Source of the DNA: Nitrosomonadales bacterium
GTDB lineage: Bacteria; Pseudomonadota; Gammaproteobacteria; Burkholderiales; Gallionellaceae
Reading direction: 5' to 3'
Assembly (NCBI GenBank): GCA_016218415.1
Contig: JACRED010000020.1
Coordinates: 1 to 64,000, forward strand
DNA: 64,000 bases
The position numbers and the translations under genes are program-made. Below the pieces are notes generated by a model, which was given only the letters and a program-made list of their open reading frames with translations, did not search any database and had not been told where the DNA came from. Of this stretch, positions 35,409-46,800 are shown in pieces (the stretch's first letter is position 1; each line of letters begins with the position of its first letter).

Positions 35409-35861
35409 ATGGGAAAAATTACCGCCATCCTACAAGCCGCGCAGGAACGCGGAAAGGAAATGAACCTGTCTTATGAGGGCGCGCTATACCCCCAGGAGGC
35501 TTGGGAAATACTGCAATCCGCGCCCGGCGCCAAGTTGGTCGATGTGCGCAGCCGTGCCGAACTGGACTGGGTAGGCGGCGTGCCGGGCGCCATATCGATA
35601 GAATGGGCAAACTACCCGGGGATGAAACCTAACCCGCACTTCCTTGCGCAACTGGAACAGCTGGTAGACAAGGAATCACTGGTCATCTTCCTGTGCCGCA
35701 GCGGAGTGCGCTCGCACCACGCAGCAGTGGCTGCCACAAAAGCCGGCTACAGCGATTGCTACAATATTCTGGAAGGTTTTGAAGGCGACAGGGATGCCGA
35801 GAATCATCGTAACGTCCTTGGCGGTTGGCGTGCAGCAGGGCTGCCCTGGGAACAGGGTTAA
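35409..35861 (+). CDS. rhodanese-like domain protein
   Basis: 150 residues with a single rhodanese fold (about 25-140). The active-site loop is CRSGVRS with the sulfur-carrying cysteine. Single-domain rhodaneses move sulfane sulfur or act as redox-linked carriers; the partner is not evident here. AAAGAG precedes the ATG. The gene is divergent from the CDF transporter. Confidence 0.9.
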   Translation: MGKITAILQAAQERGKEMNLSYEGALYPQEAWEILQSAPGAKLVDVRSRAELDWVGGVPGAISIEWANYPGMKPNPHFLAQLEQLVDKESLVIFLCRSGVRSHHAAVAATKAGYSDCYNILEGFEGDRDAENHRNVLGGWRAAGLPWEQG

Positions 35862-35885
35862 TGCCGTACCGGCAGGAGCACGGCC

Positions 35886-36650
35886 CTACGAATAATCGAT
35901 TATAAGCGGCGCGTGATCCGAAAAACGCTGCTCCTTGTAGATACTGGCCGCCTGCGCGCGCGCCGCGATCCCCGGCGTGGCAATCTGATAATCAATCCGC
36001 CAGCCGACATCCTTGGCCCACGCCTGACCGCGATTCGACCACCATGTGTAGGCTTCCAGCTCGGGATGAACCTGACGGAACACATCGACAAAGCCGACTT
36101 CGTCGAATAAATGAGTCAACCAGGCGCGCTCTTCGGGCAGGAAACCGGAATTCTTTTTGTTGCCGCGCCAATTCTTCAGGTCGATCTCCTTGTGCGCGAT
36201 ATTCCAGTCGCCGCAGATCACCACCTCGCGTCCGCTGGCCCGCAGTTCCCGCAAATGCGGCAAAAATGCTTCCATAAATTTGAACTTCACCGCCTGGCGC
36301 TCATCGCCGCTGGATCCGGATGGCAGATACAGCGATACCACGCTGAATCCGGCAAAATCGGCGCACAAATAACGCCCTTCGGCATCGAACTCCGCGATGC
36401 CTAATCCTGCGATGACGGCATCCGGTTTGTGTCTGGTATAAATGCCCACACCGCTATAGCCCTTTTTTTCCGCGTAGTGGAAATAACCCAGATACTCAAG
36501 CGGCGCGAGCATCTGACCGGTCATGTCCGCGCCCTGCGCCTTGAGTTCCTGCATACAAACGATATCGGCATCCTGGAGCGCGAGCCATTCATAGAAGCCC
36601 TTGCCGGCAGCAGAGCGAATGCCGTTCAAATTAAGCGTGATAATGCGCAT
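35886..36650 (-). CDS. xth: exodeoxyribonuclease III
   Basis: A 254-residue AP endonuclease/3'-5' exonuclease used in base-excision repair. The family opening MRIITLNLNGIRSA, metal-binding CMQELKAQ, GDWNIAH and terminal FSDHAPLIIDYS (catalytic His) are all intact. Confidence 0.96.
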   Translation of the reverse strand: MRIITLNLNGIRSAAGKGFYEWLALQDADIVCMQELKAQGADMTGQMLAPLEYLGYFHYAEKKGYSGVGIYTRHKPDAVIAGLGIAEFDAEGRYLCADFAGFSVVSLYLPSGSSGDERQAVKFKFMEAFLPHLRELRASGREVVICGDWNIAHKEIDLKNWRGNKKNSGFLPEERAWLTHLFDEVGFVDVFRQVHPELEAYTWWSNRGQAWAKDVGWRIDYQIATPGIAARAQAASIYKEQRFSDHAPLIIDYS

Positions 36651-36724
36651 GAAAATTTCAATGCCTGTGAATAAGGTCGCGCCATTATAATGGCACCATA
36701 TTGACCCGGCTCATTTCCTTCTCC

Positions 36725-37372
36725 ATGACCAACTTCAGACTAGATTTCATCCGCTTTGCAGTAGAACAAAAAGTGTTGTGCTTCGGTGAATTTCAAACCA
36801 AGGCCGGTCGTTTATCGCCGTATTTTTTCAATGCCGGGTTGTTCAACGACGGCATTTCTTTGCGCAGCCTGTCGCAGTTTTATGCCCAGGCAATTCTCGC
36901 CTCGGGAATACCGTTCGACATGTTGTTCGGCCCGGCTTACAAAGGCATCCCCTTGGCGGCGGGCACCGCCATCGCGCTGGCCGAGCAGGGACGCAACACG
37001 CCGTATTGCTACAACCGCAAGGAAACCAAGGATCATGGCGAAGGCGGCGCGACGGTGGGCGCCAGGTTGCAGGGCAGGGTGCTGATCATCGATGACGTCA
37101 TTTCGGCCGGAACTTCGGTGCGCGAATCCGTTGAGCTGATACGCGCTGCCGGAGCCGAGCCCTGCGGCGTGGTCATCGCGCTGGATCGCATGGAGCGCGG
37201 ACAGGGCGAACTTTCTGCCGCGCAGGAGGTACAGCGGAACTTTTCCATTCCGGTGGTCCCCATCGCCACGCTGGATGACTTGCTCGGCTATTTGCAGGAC
37301 AGGGGCGAGATGAGGCAGAATCTGGCTGCCGTTCAATCGTACCGTGATCGTTATGGAGTAAAAAATGACTGA
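36725..37372 (+). CDS. pyrE: orotate phosphoribosyltransferase
   Basis: 215 residues; converts orotate and PRPP to OMP in pyrimidine synthesis. The PRPP-binding loop [13 protein letters not shown] and the [11 protein letters not shown] substrate loop are visible. ATG 36725 gives the normal length. A TATAAT (36686-36691) upstream is a likely -10 box. It overlaps the next gene by 8 bases. No strong ribosome site. Confidence 0.95.
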   Translation: MTNFRLDFIRFAVEQKVLCFGEFQTKAGRLSPYFFNAGLFNDGISLRSLSQFYAQAILASGIPFDMLFGPAYKGIPLAAGTAIALAEQGRNTPYCYNRKETKDHGEGGATVGARLQGRVLIIDDVISAGTSVRESVELIRAAGAEPCGVVIALDRMERGQGELSAAQEVQRNFSIPVVPIATLDDLLGYLQDRGEMRQNLAAVQSYRDRYGVKND

Positions 37373-38048
37373 TAAATTCACCCACCATCCCACCAAATTG
37401 CCGAAAGGCGAACGTCAGGCGGCTGGTTACAAGTCCGGATTGCTGGTCGCGCTGGCGATCGTCGGCGTTACTTTCAGCTTGCCCGCTGCGGCGAAAATGT
37501 ACAAATGGGTGGATGACCAAGGCGTGACGCACTACGGAGAAACCGTTCCGCCCGAGTACGCCAACAAGAACCGTACCGAGCTGAACCAGTCCGGCCGGGT
37601 AGTCAAAACCCAGGATGTGCTGACCCCCGAGGAGCGCCGCGCAGAACGTGATGCCAAGGAACAGGCCGAAGCAAAAAAACGCGAGGAAGAAAAAGCCGAT
37701 CTTGAAAGGGAGCGGCGCGACAAGATGCTGGTCAACACCTACAGCAACGTCGCCGAAATAGATCTGGCACGCAAACGCAATCTGCAGCAGATAGAGTTGC
37801 GCATCAGCGGCATTAACGCCCAGATCAAATTAACCGGCGACAACCTGCTGGGCTTGCAAAAGGAAGCCGACGGCTACACCGCGACAAACCGGAAGATCCC
37901 ACCGTCCTTGCAGGAGGACTTGCAACAAACCCAGGCGCGTTTGGACAAGCTGCAAAAGGACCTGGAAAAACCTGCGGCTGAAAAAGCTGCTCTGGAAGCC
38001 CGCTACGACGCCGACAAGGCGCGCTACCGTGAGCTGACCGGGAAATAG
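37365..38048 (+). CDS. DUF4124-domain exported coiled-coil protein
   Basis: 227 residues with an N-terminal hydrophobic segment (about 24-43, ending [13 protein letters not shown]), the DUF4124 motif ([21 protein letters not shown]), then a long Glu/Arg/Lys coiled coil to the end. It overlaps pyrE by 8 bases (translation coupled). A second member of the family lies at 31887. Function unknown; probably periplasmic or membrane-anchored. Confidence 0.85.
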   Translation: MTDKFTHHPTKLPKGERQAAGYKSGLLVALAIVGVTFSLPAAAKMYKWVDDQGVTHYGETVPPEYANKNRTELNQSGRVVKTQDVLTPEERRAERDAKEQAEAKKREEEKADLERERRDKMLVNTYSNVAEIDLARKRNLQQIELRISGINAQIKLTGDNLLGLQKEADGYTATNRKIPPSLQEDLQQTQARLDKLQKDLEKPAAEKAALEARYDADKARYRELTGK

Positions 38049-38678
38049 TTACAGTGTCTCGAACTGGCGGTTGATCGGGTTATAGCCCAGCAGCTCACCC
38101 TGCTCGATATCAAAATACCAGCCATGCAGCGCCAGTGTTCCCTGCTCGACGCGGTCGCGTATCCAGGAAAAAGTCATCAGGTTGTCCAGAGAGACCAGTA
38201 TCGCCCGTTGTTCACAGATGCGATGACGCGCTTTGCTGTCGGCGCCCGCATGCTCCAGTTCCACATGTTTCCGCGCGATATCCGCTATCCCCATCCATTC
38301 GGCAATGAATGATTCGTCTTTGGGCACTCCGCCCTCCAGCAGGGCGTGGATACCGCCGCACTGCGCGTGCCCAAGCACGATGATGTGCTGCACCCCCAGA
38401 TTCCGCACGCCAAACTCCAGCGCAGCGCTGGTGCCGTGGTAATGCCCCTGATTTTCGGCCGGAGGAACCAGATTGGCGACGTTCCGAATGACGAACAGAT
38501 CGCCCGGAGCACAGTCGAGTATCAGCGCCGGATCGACGCGTGAATCACAGCAGGCCACCACGAGCGTAGAGGGAGTCTGGCCGAGCTGCACCAGCGTATG
38601 GAACTGCGCATCATCCCCCGCGAGGGACTGTTCGCGAAAACGTTTGAACCCTTCGATGAGTTGTCGCGGCGAACTCAT
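38049..38678 (-). CDS. beta-carbonic anhydrase
   Basis: 209 residues; interconverts CO2 and bicarbonate. Zinc ligands are visible as CCDSR and HAQCGG, with the conserved Asp-Arg pair. It overlaps purC (ATGA) and ends the fbp-purE-purC operon. Supplying CO2/bicarbonate to the purine carboxylation step or to central metabolism is a reasonable inference. Confidence 0.94.
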   Translation of the reverse strand: MSSPRQLIEGFKRFREQSLAGDDAQFHTLVQLGQTPSTLVVACCDSRVDPALILDCAPGDLFVIRNVANLVPPAENQGHYHGTSAALEFGVRNLGVQHIIVLGHAQCGGIHALLEGGVPKDESFIAEWMGIADIARKHVELEHAGADSKARHRICEQRAILVSLDNLMTFSWIRDRVEQGTLALHGWYFDIEQGELLGYNPINRQFETL

Positions 38679-39562
38679 GAACCGATCAGCTTGAACTGCG
38701 CCTCGCGGTACTTGTCGGCGGTTTTTTGCAGCACGTCCCGCGGAATATGCGGAGCGGGGGCACGCTTGTTCCAGCCCGACGATTCGAGCCAGTCGCGCAC
38801 GAACTGTTTGTCGAAACTCGGCGGATTGCTGCCGACGCGATATTGGTCGGCGGGCCAGAAGCGCGATGAATCGGGTGTCAGCGCCTCGTCGATCAAATAT
38901 AACTTGCCCGCCTGATCCACGCCGAACTCGAACTTGGTGTCGGCGATGATGATGCCACGGGTCAGCGCGTAATCTGCGGCTTGGCTGTAAAGCGCCAGCG
39001 TGGCGTTCCTTACTTCTTCGGCGCGTGCATCGCCCAGCAGTTTTCTGGCTTCGTCGAACGAGATGTTCTCATCGTGTTCGCCTACCGCCGCCTTGGTGGA
39101 AGGCGTGAACAACGGTTGCGGCAATTTCTGCGCCTCCTGCAAACCTGCGGGCAACCGGATGCCGCACACCGCCCCGGTTTTCTGGTAATCCTTCCACCCG
39201 GAACCGACCAGATAACCGCGCACAATGGCTTCTATCGGCAATGGCTGGAGTTTTTTTACCACGAACGAACGCCCGCGTACTTGCGCACGATCGGCATCGG
39301 TCTTGACCACGGACTCCGGCGCGATGCCGGTGAGGTGGTTAGCAATAACGTGGCCGAGTTTGTTGAACCAGAAATTCGATACCGTAGTGAGCACTTCGCC
39401 CTTGCCCGGAATCGGGTCGGGCAAAATCACGTCGAATGCGGACAGCCGGTCGGTCTGCACCACCAGCAGTTTGTCATCGTCTACCGCGTAGATGTCGCGA
39501 ACCTTGCCGCGATGCAGGAAGCTCAGGCTCTGGATATCCGATTGCAGCAGCGCAACGCTCAT
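38675..39562 (-). CDS. purC: phosphoribosylaminoimidazole-succinocarboxamide synthase
   Basis: 295 residues; joins aspartate to CAIR in purine synthesis. Signatures: RGKVRDIY near the start, [13 protein letters not shown] and the ATP-site DTKFEFGVD. It overlaps the genes on both sides by 4 bases. Confidence 0.96.
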   Translation of the reverse strand: MSVALLQSDIQSLSFLHRGKVRDIYAVDDDKLLVVQTDRLSAFDVILPDPIPGKGEVLTTVSNFWFNKLGHVIANHLTGIAPESVVKTDADRAQVRGRSFVVKKLQPLPIEAIVRGYLVGSGWKDYQKTGAVCGIRLPAGLQEAQKLPQPLFTPSTKAAVGEHDENISFDEARKLLGDARAEEVRNATLALYSQAADYALTRGIIIADTKFEFGVDQAGKLYLIDEALTPDSSRFWPADQYRVGSNPPSFDKQFVRDWLESSGWNKRAPAPHIPRDVLQKTADKYREAQFKLIGS

Positions 39563-39999
39563 GGGTTCACCCCGAAGGAAACGGCAATCTCCTGCTGCAC
39601 GCTGCCGGCAGTTTGCGGCGCCTTCAGCACTTTGACGAATTTACCGTTCGCGTCCAGCAACACCAGGGTTGCCCGCGCAGCGCTGTTGGCCTCGATAAAT
39701 GCCCGCCCTTGCGGAGTATCGAAATCGGTCAGGAGAAACTCGACCCTGCCTGCATACTGTGCCCGCACGCTATCCAGCACGTCGATCAGCTCAAAGCTTT
39801 GCACCGCGTTCTTGTCGCGTATCAGCACGACCGCCGCTTTGCCCTTGCCTATGCGCGATAGATCGTCACTGTATCCTCGCGGCAAATTCATCGCCGCAGC
39901 CGCTGCGAACAGCAGGAAAAGCCCCCCCACGATCCATTTGATTTTCCCGGAGCGTTTCGATGGGGCTGAGACTTCAGTTTGTTTATCGGATTGACTCAT
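39559..39999 (-). CDS. membrane-anchored protein, possible thioredoxin-like fold without CxxC
   Basis: 146 residues: an N-terminal cytoplasmic stretch, one membrane helix (about 22-38) and a periplasmic domain ([25 protein letters not shown], then [16 protein letters not shown]) with strand-helix order reminiscent of thioredoxin-like proteins but no active-site cysteines. GAGGAG precedes the ATG. It sits between purE and purC with a 4-base overlap into purC. Role unknown. Confidence 0.72.
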   Translation of the reverse strand: MSQSDKQTEVSAPSKRSGKIKWIVGGLFLLFAAAAAMNLPRGYSDDLSRIGKGKAAVVLIRDKNAVQSFELIDVLDSVRAQYAGRVEFLLTDFDTPQGRAFIEANSAARATLVLLDANGKFVKVLKAPQTAGSVQQEIAVSFGVNP

Positions 40000-40021
40000 A
40001 TCTTTCTCCTCGATCCCGCTG

Positions 40022-40513
40022 TTACAGGGCCGGCAAAGTTGTCGCTGCAATCTGCGCGGCCTGTTGCTTGCGGTAGTCGGCCAGTTTTTGCGCCAGTTGC
40101 CTGTCGTTCAGCGCCAGCATGGCGACCGCAAACAATCCCGCATTCGCAGCTCCCGCTTCACCGATCGCAAAGGTGGCGACCGGAATGCCCTTGGGCATCT
40201 GCACGATGGACAGCAGCGAATCCATGCCCTTCAGATACTTTGAAGGGATGGGCACGCCCAGCACCGGCAGCGTGGTTTTCCCGGCGATCACGCCTGCCAG
40301 GTGCGCCGCGCCGCCGGCGCCTGCGATGAAGCACTGCACGCTCTGTGCGGTCACATCCTTGATGTATTCAAACAGCAGATCGGGCGAACGGTGCGCGGAG
40401 ATCACTCGCGCATCGAAAGCCACACCGAAGTCCTGCAACTGCTGCGCGGCCTGCTGCATGATCTCCCAGTCGTTCGAACTGCCCATCACGATGGACACGA
40501 GCGGCTTGGACAT
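40022..40513 (-). CDS. purE: 5-(carboxyamino)imidazole ribonucleotide mutase
   Basis: 163 residues; rearranges N5-CAIR to CAIR. Family marks are VSIVMGSSNDWEIM, SAHRSPD and AGAGGAAHLAGV. No purK neighbour is visible in this window, so its bicarbonate-dependent partner must be elsewhere. It starts 3 bases after fbp. Confidence 0.96.
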   Translation of the reverse strand: MSKPLVSIVMGSSNDWEIMQQAAQQLQDFGVAFDARVISAHRSPDLLFEYIKDVTAQSVQCFIAGAGGAAHLAGVIAGKTTLPVLGVPIPSKYLKGMDSLLSIVQMPKGIPVATFAIGEAGAANAGLFAVAMLALNDRQLAQKLADYRKQQAAQIAATTLPAL

Positions 40514-40516
40514 GGC

Positions 40517-41515
40517 TTAAGCCCCCTTGTGGTAACCCACCACGCGCTCGACTTCGTTCTTCGAGCCGAGGATGACCGGCACGCGCTGATGCAAGCCGGT
40601 GGGCTTCAGTTCCATGATGCGCTCGCGGCCGGTGGAACTCGCGCCGCCCGCCTGTTCGACGATGAACGACATCGGGTTGGCCTCATACATCAGGCGCAGC
40701 TTGCCCGGCTTGGTCGGATCCTTGGTGTCGAACGGGTACATGAAGATGCCGCCGCGCGTCAGGATGCGGTGCACTTCGGCTACCATCGAGGCCACCCAGC
40801 GCATGTTGAAATTCTTCTCGCGACCGCCGTCCTTGCCTTTGACGCATTCTTCGACATAACGCTGCACAGGCTTTTCCCAGAAACGCTGGTTGGACATGTT
40901 GATCGCAAATTCGGCAGTGTCGACAGGAATCGTCATTTTCGGATGGGTCAGGAAGAATTCACCCACATCGCGGTCCAGCGTGAAGCCGTTCACGCCGTGG
41001 CCGGTGGTCAGCACCATCATGGTGTTCGGGCCGTACAGCGCATAGCCCGCGCAGACCTGCTTGGTGCCGGGCTGCATGAAATCGGCTGCGGTGGGGTTGG
41101 TCACGCCTTCCGGGCAACGCAGGATCGAGAAGATGGTGCCGACGGAGATATTCACGTCGATGTTGGAAGAGCCGTCCAGCGGATCGAAAGTGATCAGGTA
41201 TTTGCCTTTGGGATAGCGGGCCGGGATCGGGTAGATGTCGTCCATCTCTTCCGAAGCCATCGCCGCAAGATGGCCGCTCCACTCGTTGGCCTTGATGAAC
41301 ACCTCGTTGGTGATGACGTCCAGTTTTTTCTGGGTTTCGCCCTGCACGTTTTCGCTGCCCGCGCTGCCGAGCACGCCGATCAGCGCGCCCTTGTTCACGT
41401 CATGCGCGATCTGTTTGCAGGCGGAAATGACATCGCTGAGCAAACCGGTGAAATCGCCGCTCGCGCCGATTGCGCGCTGTTCTTCGATGATGAACTGGAT
41501 CAGACTTTTACTCAT
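40517..41515 (-). CDS. fbp: fructose-1,6-bisphosphatase class I
   Basis: 332 residues; gluconeogenesis or Calvin-cycle step from fructose-1,6-bisphosphate to fructose-6-phosphate. The metal-binding [13 protein letters not shown] motif and the phosphate-site [20 protein letters not shown] are intact. First gene of the fbp-purE-(membrane protein)-purC-carbonic anhydrase operon. Confidence 0.96.
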   Translation of the reverse strand: MSKSLIQFIIEEQRAIGASGDFTGLLSDVISACKQIAHDVNKGALIGVLGSAGSENVQGETQKKLDVITNEVFIKANEWSGHLAAMASEEMDDIYPIPARYPKGKYLITFDPLDGSSNIDVNISVGTIFSILRCPEGVTNPTAADFMQPGTKQVCAGYALYGPNTMMVLTTGHGVNGFTLDRDVGEFFLTHPKMTIPVDTAEFAINMSNQRFWEKPVQRYVEECVKGKDGGREKNFNMRWVASMVAEVHRILTRGGIFMYPFDTKDPTKPGKLRLMYEANPMSFIVEQAGGASSTGRERIMELKPTGLHQRVPVILGSKNEVERVVGYHKGA

Positions 41516-41607
41516 GACGCTTTCCTTTAATAAAAAGTGATTGACCGGTAATTTTACCGCTTTTCTGTCCGGCTCTCTACGGCTATTTGATAACAGTCCT
41601 GAAACAA

Positions 41608-41640
41608 CAAAAAAGCCACGGCTGCAAAACCGTGGCTTTT
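41608..41640 (-). terminator. intrinsic terminator of tolC
   Basis: An 11-bp stem AAAAGCCACGG/CCGTGGCTTTT with an 8-nt loop. T-tracts exist on both strands, and the minus-strand tail follows the tolC stop by about 30 bases. Confidence 0.85.
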
Positions 41641-41671
41641 TGACTTTTCAGTTGCGAACCGTGGATGAACT

Positions 41672-43009
41672 TTAGCGCAGCGCCTGATTGACTTTGCCCA
41701 GGTCTTCCTCGCTCAACGAACCCACCGCCGCTTTCAGACGCAGCTGGCTGACCAGATAGTTATATTGCGCCTGGTACAGGTCGCGGCGGGTTGAATACAA
41801 CTGTTGTTGCGCATTCAGCACATCAAGGTTGGTGCGCACGCCGACCTCCTGCCCCAGCTTGCTGGCTTCCAGAACGCTTTCGCTGGAAGTTAGCGCTTGC
41901 TGGAGCGCCTGCACCTGGGCGATGCCGCTGACCACGCCCAGATAGGCCTGCCGGGTCTGCGTTGCAACGCTGCGGCGCGCATTTTCCAGCTCCTGCTGGG
42001 CGCGTTCGCGATTGGCTCCCGCTTCACGCCACCTGGAATTCACCGCGCCGCCCTGAAACAACGGCATGTTCAATTGCACACCGACGCTCTTGCTGGTGCT
42101 GTCGCTGCCCAGGCCGAAGCTGCCGCCGTTCGCCGAGTTTTTCGAATAGTTTGCCACCAGGTCCACTGTCGGGTAATGGCCGCCGCGATTGCGCGCCACC
42201 TCTTTTTCCGCCAGCTCCGCGCCCGCCTGGGCTATTGCCAGTTGCAGACTGTTCATCTGCGCGGCATCCACCCATTTCTCCATATCTGCTGGCTGCGGTC
42301 CCTCGAGCTTGAATTCCCTGCCGAGCGGCTTGAGCTCCTGCGGCATCGCATTGATCAGTTGCTGCAGGGCGCGGCGCCTGATTTCCAGATTGTTCTGTGC
42401 GGCGATCTCCTGCGCGCCGGTCAGGTCATATCGCGCCTGCGCTTCCAGCGTGTCGGTTATCGTGGCGCTGCCCACCTCAAAGTTGCGTTTGGCCTGCCCC
42501 AGCTGCTCGGAGATGGCGTTCTTTTGTGCCGAGACAAGCTGCAGGCTGTCCTGCGCGATCAGCACATCGAAATAGGCCTGCGCGACGCGCAGGATCAGAT
42601 CCTGCTCGGCGATCTTGAACTGTGCCTCAGCCTGCGCGACCAGCAAATCGGATTCTGTATAGACTTGCCAGTTTTGCTGGCGGAACAACGGCTGCACCAG
42701 CGTCACGCCAAAACCGCTGCTGTTATAGCGGGCGGTGCCGCCGGTAAACAACGGGGGCGTTGCCGGACGATAATCTATGGTCTGATCATTGAAGGTGCTG
42801 CTCGCGCTGAGATTGACGGTGGGCATCAGCACGGAACGTCCCTGCGACAGTTTTTCCTGACCGGCCTGCAGTGACGCACGGGCGGCCGCGAACACCGGAT
42901 CGTTGCTCTGCGCAGCGTGAAAGGTTTCCAGCAGATCGGCGGCCTGGGCGGCGGCGCTTGCGCCCAGCGTAGCTGCCAGCAAAAGGCGGAGCGGGATTAA
43001 TCTCATCAT
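41672..43009 (-). CDS. tolC: TolC-family outer-membrane channel
   Basis: 445 residues with a signal peptide (cleavage near AQA) and two repeats of the outer-membrane efflux domain (helical segments with FDVLIAQDSLQLVSAQKNAISEQL and a second ELENARRSVATQTRQAYLGVVSGI). It forms the exit duct for tripartite pumps. ATG 43009 has GAGG eight bases upstream; GTG 43018 is less likely. Its neighbours include an RND pump transcribed on the same strand. Confidence 0.93.
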   Translation of the reverse strand: MMRLIPLRLLLAATLGASAAAQAADLLETFHAAQSNDPVFAAARASLQAGQEKLSQGRSVLMPTVNLSASSTFNDQTIDYRPATPPLFTGGTARYNSSGFGVTLVQPLFRQQNWQVYTESDLLVAQAEAQFKIAEQDLILRVAQAYFDVLIAQDSLQLVSAQKNAISEQLGQAKRNFEVGSATITDTLEAQARYDLTGAQEIAAQNNLEIRRRALQQLINAMPQELKPLGREFKLEGPQPADMEKWVDAAQMNSLQLAIAQAGAELAEKEVARNRGGHYPTVDLVANYSKNSANGGSFGLGSDSTSKSVGVQLNMPLFQGGAVNSRWREAGANRERAQQELENARRSVATQTRQAYLGVVSGIAQVQALQQALTSSESVLEASKLGQEVGVRTNLDVLNAQQQLYSTRRDLYQAQYNYLVSQLRLKAAVGSLSEEDLGKVNQALR

Positions 43010-43024
43010 GTTGCGCACCTCGTA

Positions 43025-43042
43025 TATTAGATTTTTCTAATA
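43025..43042. promoter_or_regulatory. palindrome upstream of tolC
   Basis: TATTAGA-TTTT-TCTAATA: a 7-bp inverted repeat with a 4-base centre, 15 bases before the tolC start. It could be a repressor operator or a 5'-leader hairpin. No similar site is seen elsewhere in the window. Confidence 0.4.
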
Positions 43043-43085
43043 CTACAGATTTTCACCGCGTTGCGCAACACCCGCCATCAAAGAC

Positions 43086-43733
43086 TCAAAACACGAAGCG
43101 CTTGGGCTGTTGCGCGTTCTGCAGCGGGGCGACACTGGTTTCCATGATATTGACCGTCTCGAATATATCCGGCGCGACCCGGGTGATCAGCCTGGCTTCC
43201 ATCGCAGGAGCATCGCCGACGATGGCAAATAGCCGGCCGCCGATATTCAGGCTGTTCTGAAACGCTGTGGGCAACACGGGAGTTGAGCCGGTCAACACGA
43301 TAACATCATACTTTGCGCCCTGCCCCCATCCCTGTGCAGCATCGCCGATTTCCAGCGTGATTTTGTCGAGGCGACAGATCTCGAGGTTCTTTCTGGCCTG
43401 CGCGCTCAATTCCGGCACGATTTCGACCGAAGTGACATGCCCGGCGAGCACGGACATCAAGGCTGTCAGGTAGCCGCTGCCGGTGCCCACTTCCAGCACC
43501 TTGTCGTTATATTTGAGATGCAGCTCCTGCAAGGCGCGCGCTTCCAGTTTGGGCGGCCACATCAATACGCCCTGGCCAAGCGGAATCTCCATATCCACAA
43601 AGGCCAGTTCCTTTTTGTCATTCGGCACGAAATGCTCGCGGCGGACCTGTTTGAGCAGATCCAGAATGCGTATCTCCAGCACATCGCAAGGACGGATCTG
43701 CTGCTCGATCATATTGAAGCGCGCTTGTTCCAT
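43086..43733 (-). CDS. pcm: protein-L-isoaspartate O-methyltransferase-like protein
   Basis: 215 residues with a SAM-dependent methyltransferase fold: VLEVGTGSGYLTALMSVL (SAM loop), VTSVEIVPEL and YDVIVLTGSTPVLP. The acceptor-site GG/QQ region of true PCMTs is partly altered, so the substrate may differ. ATG 43733 is preferred from GGGAG nine bases upstream. It is commonly found just before tolC in Betaproteobacteria. Confidence 0.85.
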   Translation of the reverse strand: MEQARFNMIEQQIRPCDVLEIRILDLLKQVRREHFVPNDKKELAFVDMEIPLGQGVLMWPPKLEARALQELHLKYNDKVLEVGTGSGYLTALMSVLAGHVTSVEIVPELSAQARKNLEICRLDKITLEIGDAAQGWGQGAKYDVIVLTGSTPVLPTAFQNSLNIGGRLFAIVGDAPAMEARLITRVAPDIFETVNIMETSVAPLQNAQQPKRFVF

Positions 43734-43826
43734 GTTCTGCATCTCCCTCTCCATATCAATTTATTCAGGCGTTTAACAGTATAACATCGCCTCCATCCTG
43801 CTCAACAACCCCGCCTCTGCACGCCG

Positions 43827-46800
43827 TTAACCGGGCGCTGTACTGTGCTTCCGCCTGAAGCGGCTCGTTATCCACTGCACGATGTCATCCACATAGGTGA
43901 ACACCACCGGAATCACCAGCAGGCTGAGGAAGGTGGAGGTGATCAACCCGCCGATCACGACGATGGCCATGGGCGAACGGAAACTGCCGTCGCCCATCCC
44001 CATATCCAGCGCCACCGGCAGCATGCCCGCGCCCATCGCCATCGTCGTCATCACGATGGGTCGCACGCGCTTGCTGCACGCGTCGAGCAGCGCTTCGGCG
44101 CGGTTCATGCCGCGCTCGCGGCGCGATGCGATGGCGTATTCCACCAGCAGGATGGAGTTCTTGGTCGCGATGCCCATCAGCATGATGATGCCTATCATCG
44201 ACGGCATCGAGATCGCGGTGCGGGTCAGAAACAGCGCCAGGAATGCGCCGGGGATCGACAATATCAGCGCCCACAGGATAGTCGCGGGCTGCATGAAGTC
44301 CTTGAACAGCAGCACCAGCACGATATAGATGCACAGCACGCCGGTGAACATCGCCAGACCGAAGCTTGCAAACAACTCCTTCATCATCTCGGCGTCGCCT
44401 ATGGGCGCGATTTCGATGCCTTCCGGCAAGCTTTTAAGGGACGGCAATGCCAGCGCGGCTGCTTGCACCTTGCCCAACGGCTGTCCCGCCAACTCGACCT
44501 CAAACGTGATGTTGCGTTGCCGGTCATAACGGTCGATCTGGTCCGGGCCGCTTTCCAGACTCATCGTTGCGACGTTGCCCAGCATCACCGGCCCGTGCGA
44601 ACCGGGCACTACCAGACGCGACAACAGTTCGATATCCTGCCGCGCGTCGTCGCGCAGCTTCACGATGATGGGTAGCTGGCGGTCCGGCAGGTTGAGCTTG
44701 GCCAGTGACTGGTCGTAATCCCCGTTCGTCGCCACGCGCAGCGTCTCGGCGATCGCGTTGGAAGTCACCCCCAGATCGGCGGCGCGCGCGAAATCCGGAC
44801 GCACCACCACTTCCGGGCGCAGCACGCTGGAGTTGGACACCACATTGCCTATACCCGGTATCGTGCGCAGTTCCTGCCCCACTTTCAGCGCCTGCTCGCT
44901 CAACAGCTCGCCGTTCTCGCTGGTCAGCACCAGCTGGTATTTGTCGGCGGACGAACCCAGCCCGACCTTGACGCGCACGCCGGGCAACACCGTCATCGCT
45001 TCGCGCAGCTCGTCCTCGATCTGCTGCTTGCGCAATTTCCGCGCCTCGCGAGGCTTCAGCTGGATAGACAGCGTCGCCTTGCGCGCTTCCGGCACACCGC
45101 TGGGCTCGAACGCGTTGCCCCCGGTCGCCCCGCCGCCGATCGCCGTATAGACCAGCGTCACGTTCGGGTTCTGTATCACCAGGTTGCGTGCCTGTTCGGC
45201 GATCGCATAGGTCTGTTCGAACTTGGTGCCCGGCGGAAGCGTCAATGTCACCTGTGTCTGCGACAGATTGTCCTTGGGCTGGAAAGCAGTCTGCAATGTC
45301 CCGGCAAGAAAGAATGAACCGAAGAAAAAGACTGCCGTCAGCGCCAGCGTGCTTTTGCGGTTTGCCAGGCACCACTGCGCCCACTTCAGGTAGATCTCGA
45401 TCCACCTGGGCGTCGCGTGCGCGGCGCGCGGACGCAGGATATAGGCGGACATCATCGGCGTCAGCAGCCGCGCGACGACCAGCGAGAACAGCACCGCCAC
45501 GGCCGCCGTCCAGCCGAATTGCACGAAGAATTTCCCCGGTATGCCGCTCATGAACGCGGTCGGCAGGAACACAGCCACCAGCGTGAACGTCGTCGCGATC
45601 ACCGCCATGCCGATCTCATCGGCGGCCTCCATCGCCGCCTGGTAGGGCGTCTTGCCCATCTCAAGGTGGCGCATGATGTTCTCGATCTCCACAATCGCAT
45701 CGTCCACCAGCACACCGACCACCAGCGACAACGCCAGCAAAGTCACCAGATTGATCGTAAAACCGAACAGGTAGATCACCGCAAAGGTGGGGATCACCGC
45801 CAGCGGCAATGCGGTAGCCGCGACCAGTGTGGCGCGCGCATTGCGCAGGAAGAAAATCACCACGATCACCGCCAGCAACGAGCCCTCGAAGATCATCTCC
45901 ATCGAGCCCTTGTAAGTCTCGTACACCTGATCGACGGTGTTGAACACTTTTTCGACGGTGATGTCCGGATGCGTTTGCTTCAGATTCTCCAGCGCAATAG
46001 TTACGCCGTCACCCACGGCGACATCGCCCGCCCCCAGCGAGCGCACGACCTCGAAGCCGACCACCGGTTTGCCGTTGTGCAATGCCGCGCTGCGCCGCTC
46101 CGCGATGGTGTCGCTCACGTGCGCCACCTGGTTCAGCCGCACGCGCCGCCCATCGCGCATGCTGATCTCCATCTGCGCAAGTTGCTCCGCGGTCTGCACC
46201 GTCGCCACGGTGCGCACGGATTGCTCCATGCCGCCCAGATCGGTGCGTCCGCCCGGCGCTTCCTGCTGGATCTGCCGCAACTGGCTGGAAACTTCGGCGG
46301 CGGTCAGGTTCAGCGCCAGCATCCGGGTCGGATCCAGCTCCACATGCACTTGACGCGTCACGCCGCCAACGCGGTTGACCGCGCCGACGCCTTTCACGCC
46401 CAGCAACAGCTTGGTCATATTGTTGTCCACAAACCATGACAGCTCTTCCTCGCTCATGTTCGGCGACGATATGGTGTAGGTCAGGATGGGTTTGCCGCTC
46501 AGCTCTACCTTGTTGATCACCGGGTCGAGCATCTCGCGCGGCAGATCGCTGCGGATACGCGTCACCGCCGAGCGCACATCTTCCAACGCCAGTCGCGAAT
46601 CGCGCTCCAGCCGGAATTCGGCCGACACGGTGACGCTGCCTTCCTTGATCTGGGCATACAGGTGCTTCAGTCCCTGCGCGCTGGCAAGCGCATTCTCGAT
46701 CTTGCGCGCCACCTCGGTTTCCATCTGGTCGGGCGAGGCACCCGGCATCGTGGCAGTCACAGTGATCATCGGCAGATCGATGTCGGGGAACAACTGGATC

